This document shows, piece after piece, positions 16,196 through 20,010 of a stretch of 20,010 nucleotides of DNA. Position 1 is the first letter of the stretch, and each line of letters starts with the position of its first letter. The notes under the pieces are model-generated. The model searched no databases. It was not told where the DNA came from and saw nothing but the letters and a program-made list of their open reading frames with translations. Origin of the DNA: a virus. The stretch lies in the IMG/VR virus record IMGVR_UViG_3300025889_001240, positions 1 to 20,010 of that record, one strand, 5' to 3'. The translations under genes and the position numbers were made by a program.

Positions 16196-17608
16196 TCAAT
16201 AGGGATTGCCGTCGTGCAGCAGGCTCACGCAGCACTCAGGACGCAGCACACCGTGACCCACGGCATAGCTAGCAACCATCATGGTGCTCTGAGTCATGGC
16301 CTTGTACTCGGAACCGGTCATCTGCATGGACACGTCCTTCAGAGACACAGTACCCACAGCTTCCTTGGTGAAGCAGAGGCCGAAGCAGTTGGCGATAGAG
16401 GAGGTGTTACCCTGCTCATCTTGGTAGTAGTCGTAGGTACCAGCAGCAGCCGCACCGTCAGAACCGTCCTTACCGTTGATGTAGTTAGGACGCTCACCAC
16501 GGGTCACAGCAGACTGATTGCTCAGACCCACATAGGTTTGACCGTTGGTGTAGCTGTTGATACCGAGGTGGTTGCTGGTCAGCAGGCGGAAGCCAGCCAC
16601 AGAAGCAACACGGTTCTGGTAGATAGCACCGTTAGAACCGCCACCACCGTTCCAATCGGTGTTGATGGCACGGTCGCTGTTCAGCACGTCGTAGTAAGCA
16701 CCAGGGCTCAGGACGCACACACGGCCTTCCTTAGGAGCATCCTTCTCGTCCAGAGCTTGGCAAGCCTTGAACAGGTTCTCAACGATCAGATCGCCGCGAG
16801 CGTTACGGTCAGCAGCAGCGTTCAGGTCGATACCAGAGAAGGAAGTACCACCAGGCATCTTGTTCAGGGTGAACAGACGCTCGCCAACAGTGAAGGTGGC
16901 ATCAGAACCAGAACCAATAGCACCCAGGGGGTTCAGACCGAAAGTAGCTGCGCCGTTGGTAGGAGCAGTGGTGATCACACCGTAAGCACCGGAGGTCTCA
17001 CCATACACAACTTCACCCACTGCCCAGAGACCCAGCTCAGCGGTAGCGAAGTTAGCGCTCAGGGTGACAACACCGGAAGAAGCGGAGGCGTAAGTACCAC
17101 CAGCGATTTGGAAGTTGCGGGACTCCCAATCCTTCACACGACCGTCAGACTCAGAAGCAGTCAGAAGGGTGCGAGCAAGACGCTGGTCATAGGCCCGAGC
17201 AAGAGCCCTGCCCAATTCTGTTGAATAGATGCTGCGAACATCCCAGTGAAGCTTGGCTTCATCCAGGTCATAGATCGAAGCATCAGCGATCAGCAGGTCA
17301 TCGATGGTGATGATCTTTTCGCCGATCATGCCCTTGTTACCCTGACCGGTGATGAAGTCACCAGGACGGTGGTAGCGGCTAGTAAAGCGGCCCGTGATCG
17401 GGAAGCTGGCCGATTTGCCCGAAGAGATCGAGCGCTTCATGGTCAGATCTTTGAAGATCGTCTCACGGTTGAACGTGGTCAGAACTTCACCACTGAAGAT
17501 TTTAAGGAAATTAGCGTTTTCCTTTTCATAGTTACCGGAGGCGGAACCAGCGTTGTATTGAACGCCATTAAGTCCACCCAACCGGCTAAGAGATGCAAAG
17601 TCAGGCAT
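16196..17608 (-). CDS. Major capsid protein, T7 gp10-like
   Basis: HK97-fold coat protein, 470 residues. The N-terminal part has FLKIFSGEVLTTF, KRSISSGKSASFP and EKIITIDDLLIADASIYDLD, followed by WDVRSIYSTELGRALA. These match T7 gp10 'FLKVFGGEVLTAF', 'VRSISSGKSAQFP' and 'EKVITIDGLLTADVLIYDIE'. The C-terminus KEAVGTVSLKD...YAVGHGVLRPE matches T7 'RSAVGTVKLRD...YAMGHGGLRPE'. Residues about 155-255 are an insertion relative to T7, rich in Gly/Thr/Ala with two VGE motifs (VGEVVYGETSG and VGERLF). The gene is visibly richer in G+C than its neighbours and prefers AAC, TAC, TTC and AAG codons, as expected for the most abundant protein. A structured leader precedes it and a terminator follows it. The ATG at 17608 lacks a Shine-Dalgarno. 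No 10B-type frameshift extension is possible, because all frames close soon after the stop. Confidence 0.97.
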   Translation of the reverse strand: MPDFASLSRLGGLNGVQYNAGSASGNYEKENANFLKIFSGEVLTTFNRETIFKDLTMKRSISSGKSASFPITGRFTSRYHRPGDFITGQGNKGMIGEKIITIDDLLIADASIYDLDEAKLHWDVRSIYSTELGRALARAYDQRLARTLLTASESDGRVKDWESRNFQIAGGTYASASSGVVTLSANFATAELGLWAVGEVVYGETSGAYGVITTAPTNGAATFGLNPLGAIGSGSDATFTVGERLFTLNKMPGGTSFSGIDLNAAADRNARGDLIVENLFKACQALDEKDAPKEGRVCVLSPGAYYDVLNSDRAINTDWNGGGGSNGAIYQNRVASVAGFRLLTSNHLGINSYTNGQTYVGLSNQSAVTRGERPNYINGKDGSDGAAAAGTYDYYQDEQGNTSSIANCFGLCFTKEAVGTVSLKDVSMQMTGSEYKAMTQSTMMVASYAVGHGVLRPECCVSLLHDGNPY

Positions 17609-17700
17609 CGTTAGTTAGTAGGTAGGAATGTTTAACGCGCTCGCTTCGCACTGTTGTTATCGCCTCAGCGGCAACAATGTTTACGTTCGCTAATCAAATA
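17609..17700 (-). promoter_or_regulatory. Capsid gene leader with a 10-bp stem-loop; likely promoter or processing region
   Basis: This is the longest non-coding stretch in the window (92 nt), lying directly before the capsid gene. On the minus strand, TTGTTGCCGC-TGAG-GCGATAACAA (17654-17677) forms a 10-bp stem with one mismatch and one wobble and a four-base loop. No U-run follows, so it is not a terminator. The last 22 nt before the ATG are unstructured C/T/A sequence with tandem tetramers (CTAC CTAC TAAC TAAC). By analogy with T7 phi10, a late promoter is expected here, but I cannot identify its consensus. Confidence 0.55.
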
Positions 17701-18336
17701 TTAACCCCTAGGACCAAGAACATCGCTGCGAAGCAATTTATCTTGGACATCTTGGGTGTATGCAGAGTCCTGCAAGTAGCGAGGATCGTTCATAGCAGCC
17801 ATCACTTCTTGGCTTGAACGGAATACATCACTGCTATTACCAGAGAGTTTCCCACCAATCAGATCAGGCTCAAAACCAGAACTGTCTTGATATGCAAAGT
17901 ACAAAGACTGCAAAGCGTTACGAGCTCGGTAAAAATCACCGCTATTGACTTCACGGTTGTATGCCTCAAGCTCATCAGCATCAAGAGTTTCTCGAGCCCA
18001 AGTTTGAGCAGCTTCAAAATTCTGCTGACCACCAATGCTTTCAAGAATCGTCAGTTCGTCTTCTTGAGACAGAACAACAGGTTCTTCGTCTTGGTCATCA
18101 GTAGCCTCTTCAGAAGCATCTTCATCGGTTTTGTCGTAACCATTACGGCTACTCAACTTCTTTTCAAGCTCTTGATAAGCCTTCAACAAGTCATCAGGAC
18201 TTTTGAATTTGCCACCAATCAGCTCGTCTTGAAGCTGCTGTTGCTCGAGTTGCTCAGCCTCTTGCAGTGCTTGAAGATCTTGCTCACTGTAAGGGCCAGT
18301 CTCTTGTGACAAAAAGTTGTCAGCGACGACTTCCAT
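17701..18336 (-). CDS. Capsid assembly scaffold protein, T7 gp9-like
   Basis: Internal scaffold that guides capsid assembly and is then lost. It has 211 residues from the ATG at 18336. The frame also opens with TTG at 18342, two codons earlier, but that overlaps the preceding stop and ATG is preferred. The protein is very acidic, with a DEDASEEATDDQDEE run near residue 75-90. LIGGKFKSPDDLLKAYQELE is a segment widespread in phage scaffolds. The C-terminus EVMAAMNDPRYLQDSAYTQD...VQDKLL matches the T7 gp9 end 'EMIKAMSDPRYRTDANYRRQ...VEQKVI', the coat-binding helix. The pentapeptide LIGGK occurs twice. The gene sits between the small unknown gene (2-nt gap) and the capsid leader. Confidence 0.93.
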   Translation of the reverse strand: MEVVADNFLSQETGPYSEQDLQALQEAEQLEQQQLQDELIGGKFKSPDDLLKAYQELEKKLSSRNGYDKTDEDASEEATDDQDEEPVVLSQEDELTILESIGGQQNFEAAQTWARETLDADELEAYNREVNSGDFYRARNALQSLYFAYQDSSGFEPDLIGGKLSGNSSDVFRSSQEVMAAMNDPRYLQDSAYTQDVQDKLLRSDVLGPRG

Positions 18337-18338
18337 GA

Positions 18339-18554
18339 TCAACCAATGCGAACGGTCAGATCAGGATAGATCCAAACAGGACGTTTTGCCTTAGCAGCAG
18401 CAACGTACTGATCGTAAACATCTGGCTTTTTGCTCTTGAGCTCTTCGATAAGAGCATCCATCTTGGTTTTAGGAGCTTCCTTTTTAGGAGCTTCTACTAC
18501 TTCAGAGACCGGCTCCACCGCCAGCGATTTCTTGACTTGCCCGGATTGAGTCAT
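18339..18554 (-). CDS. Small protein of unknown function between portal and scaffold
   Basis: This 71-residue protein is read in a different frame from the end of the portal gene and overlaps it by 53 nt. The ATG is at 18554. Residues 8-35 are Lys/Pro/Glu-rich and probably disordered (VEAPKKEAPKTK). Residues 32-50 form an amphipathic helix (MDALIEELKSKKPDVYDQYV), and the end is KRPVWIYPDLTVRIG. There is no signal peptide or membrane segment. It stops two bases before the scaffold start, which suggests coupled translation of portal, this protein and scaffold. T7 has no gene I know in this position. It may be a minor virion or assembly protein, but I do not recognise a family. Confidence 0.7.
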   Translation of the reverse strand: MTQSGQVKKSLAVEPVSEVVEAPKKEAPKTKMDALIEELKSKKPDVYDQYVAAAKAKRPVWIYPDLTVRIG

Positions 18555-20010
18555 TTTGAGCTTTAACTAGTGCGGCTTGTTTAGCAGGATCGTTGTTTGG
18601 ATCTTGCGAAGCCATTTGTTGCTGCATCATCATAGCTTGCTGTTGTTCTTCCGCCATAAGATCCTCGTCACTCTTGATAAGTTTGTAGGTATCAAGGCCA
18701 TCAGAAGCGGCAAGACGAGTAATAAGTTCTCGGCTATTAACAAACCGTGCCAAGACTTCTGGACCGAGAGTACCTGCAATGGTCTGGAGGAACTCAATAA
18801 GTTTCGCTTTGTCGTTACCGCGACCGAGGGCGTCAAGACCAGTGGTGATCTGAGGTTTAACAATGTCCTTGGGAAGCTTGGGTAGGCGGCCTTGGCGCTC
18901 CATCAAAGCCATCTTGCGGTTCACAAGAGGCAGCTGAAGCTCAACGCTGAGGATGGAGTATATGCCGCCCAGACCGGCTTCAAGCTCCTGTGCAACCATT
19001 CGTATCTCTTCGGCTGTCACACGGTCCCGACCACTCGTACCAGCTTGGATGGCACTGTTCAGCAGGAACGCAAAGCTCAGACGTTGCTCGATCCGTGCAA
19101 TGGTGTTGAGAGCAACCGTGAGATCTGCTTGCTTCTGCATTTGCAGAGGAGCCACATCATTTGGATTACCTGCCACAATTGATCCATTGGCAGCCCGAGC
19201 AAGAGCATCAGGACGAGTCGTGCCGTTTGGATTGCACAGGAAGATGATTTTGGCTGCTGCTGCAGAGCCTTCAACGATGGCTTTGCTGAGGTACTCAAGG
19301 CTCTTCAGGTCTCCAAGGAGCTCTTCGCAATAGCCACGTCCATAGGCCTCATGAGCCACACGGAACATCCGTAGAGGAATCCAAGGACTCTTATCAATAG
19401 GAACAGATCCTTTCTTCCCAATGGGCTTGTTGTAAGCCTCTTGTTGCCAAGTACAACGGTCAGCTTCGTAGTCCCATTTGACGTAGGTGTACAGGAAAAC
19501 AGTTTTGTCTACAAACCCGCCTTCAGTCTTTTTAGGGGCAACACCGTCTGGAAGAACTTCAGGATTAACTTCTTCGCGGACAACAACCTCAAGAATGTTT
19601 CCTTCAGGATCACGATTGAGTACAAACGATTTGAGTGGATATACCCGGGTACCATTTTCGGAAACATAGAGGAGCGCGTTGCCGCCAATAATAAGGTGCT
19701 TGAGGGCTTCGAACAGTGCCGTACGATCCCCTGACTCCTCAATGTCCCGCATGACGGAACGTTCCATCAAAGCCAGTTGCTGGTCAAACTCTGATTGAAG
19801 TTCTTTGTAGTTTTCCAGCTCCCGCTTTAGCTTCATATCGTCTACAGAGAGACGGAAGAAAGCTTGGTTAGGAGGTAGCAAAGCAATCAGCAGTTTGCTC
19901 GCCAAGTTGTTTACACCACGAGCACCAAGACCTTGGTAAGTGGTAGCAATTTTGGTATAGATATTCTTGCCGGTGCTACGGTCGTTATCGGTAATAAGAG
20001 TCGGCAGAGT
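18502..20010 (-). CDS. Portal (head-tail connector) protein, T7 gp8-like, N-terminus outside window
   Basis: This is the dodecameric portal through which DNA is packaged and ejected. The frame is open from the right edge, giving 502 residues. By comparison with T7 gp8, roughly 30-35 N-terminal residues are missing. The first readable residues include YQGLGARGVNNLASKLL, matching T7 'VGARGLNNLASKL', so the in-frame TTG at 19905 is not the true start. Other matching stretches are FEALKHLIIGGNALLYV, YGRGYCEELLGDLKSLEYL, QKQADLTVALNTIARIEQRL, RVTAEEIRMVAQELEAGLGG and ITTGLDALGRGND. The C-terminus is Met/Gln-rich (QQQAMMMQQQMASQ), like the T7 tail 'EEQKQQKMAQQSMQ'. Its last 53 nt overlap the small gene that follows. 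Confidence 0.95.
   Translation of the reverse strand, partial: TLPTLITDNDRSTGKNIYTKIATTYQGLGARGVNNLASKLLIALLPPNQAFFRLSVDDMKLKRELENYKELQSEFDQQLALMERSVMRDIEESGDRTALFEALKHLIIGGNALLYVSENGTRVYPLKSFVLNRDPEGNILEVVVREEVNPEVLPDGVAPKKTEGGFVDKTVFLYTYVKWDYEADRCTWQQEAYNKPIGKKGSVPIDKSPWIPLRMFRVAHEAYGRGYCEELLGDLKSLEYLSKAIVEGSAAAAKIIFLCNPNGTTRPDALARAANGSIVAGNPNDVAPLQMQKQADLTVALNTIARIEQRLSFAFLLNSAIQAGTSGRDRVTAEEIRMVAQELEAGLGGIYSILSVELQLPLVNRKMALMERQGRLPKLPKDIVKPQITTGLDALGRGNDKAKLIEFLQTIAGTLGPEVLARFVNSRELITRLAASDGLDTYKLIKSDEDLMAEEQQQAMMMQQQMASQDPNNDPAKQAALVKAQNDSIRASQEIAGGGAGL

Noticed and set aside
16163-16198. T7 10A/10B-type -1 frameshift extension of the capsid protein
   Set aside because: All frames close within a few codons after the capsid stop, and I see no slippery heptamer followed by an open frame.
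16214-17224. 336-residue open frame on the + strand opposite the capsid gene
   Set aside because: It is an antisense shadow. The sense frame is an unmistakable capsid gene with strong codon bias, and the antisense product (His/Thr/Val-rich low complexity) has no recognisable features.
18337-18342. TTG start for the scaffold two codons upstream
   Set aside because: It overlaps the preceding stop codon, and an ATG lies two codons further in. TTG is less likely.
19903-19905. Portal start at the in-frame TTG
   Set aside because: Conserved portal sequence (GARGVNNLASKL) continues upstream to the window edge, so the gene is simply truncated by the window.

Overview
The window is the virion-morphogenesis block of a T7-like podovirus (Autographiviridae-type short-tailed phage). 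Every real gene lies on the minus strand, so transcription runs from the right edge to the left. The order matches T7 genes 8 to 17: portal (broken by the right edge), a small unknown protein, scaffold, major capsid protein, tail tube A (adaptor), tail tube B (nozzle), three internal/ejection proteins in the positions of gp14, gp15 and gp16, and a tail fibre (broken by the left edge). The portal, scaffold C-terminus, capsid and both tail tube proteins carry stretches I recognise as T7 gp8, gp9, gp10, gp11 and gp12. The phage is clearly diverged from T7. Gene sizes and style, the C-ending codon preference of the capsid gene and the absence of Shine-Dalgarno sequences suggest a cyanophage of picocyanobacteria, but this host assignment is an inference.

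Layout from right to left: portal 18502-20010 (partial); 71-aa unknown protein 18339-18554, overlapping the portal by 53 nt; scaffold 17701-18336; a 92-nt non-coding leader with a strong stem-loop; capsid 16196-17608; a rho-independent-type terminator at 16138-16162; tail tube A 15489-16127; tail tube B 12370-15489; gp14-like 11339-12370; gp15-like 8586-11342; a 57-nt gap; gp16-like 2952-8528; tail fibre 1-2952 (partial). No stretch over 300 bases is without a gene. The genes from tail tube A to the fibre are stitched together by TAATG or ATGA stop/start overlaps, except at the 57-nt gap.

Together these genes build the particle. The portal and scaffold nucleate the capsid, the adaptor and nozzle form the tail, the three internal proteins form the core ejected to carry DNA across the envelope, and the fibre binds the host. 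The notable points are accessory modules added to a T7 chassis. The nozzle has two inserted beta modules, the capsid protein has an insertion of about 100 residues, and the gp15-like protein has a C-terminal M23-type peptidase domain. The gp16-like protein is very long and shows no recognisable transglycosylase, and the fibre has a nested 30-bp/150-bp repeat shaft. A capsid-distal terminator sits where T7 has T-phi. I found no integrase, tRNA, CRISPR, metabolic gene or defence system.
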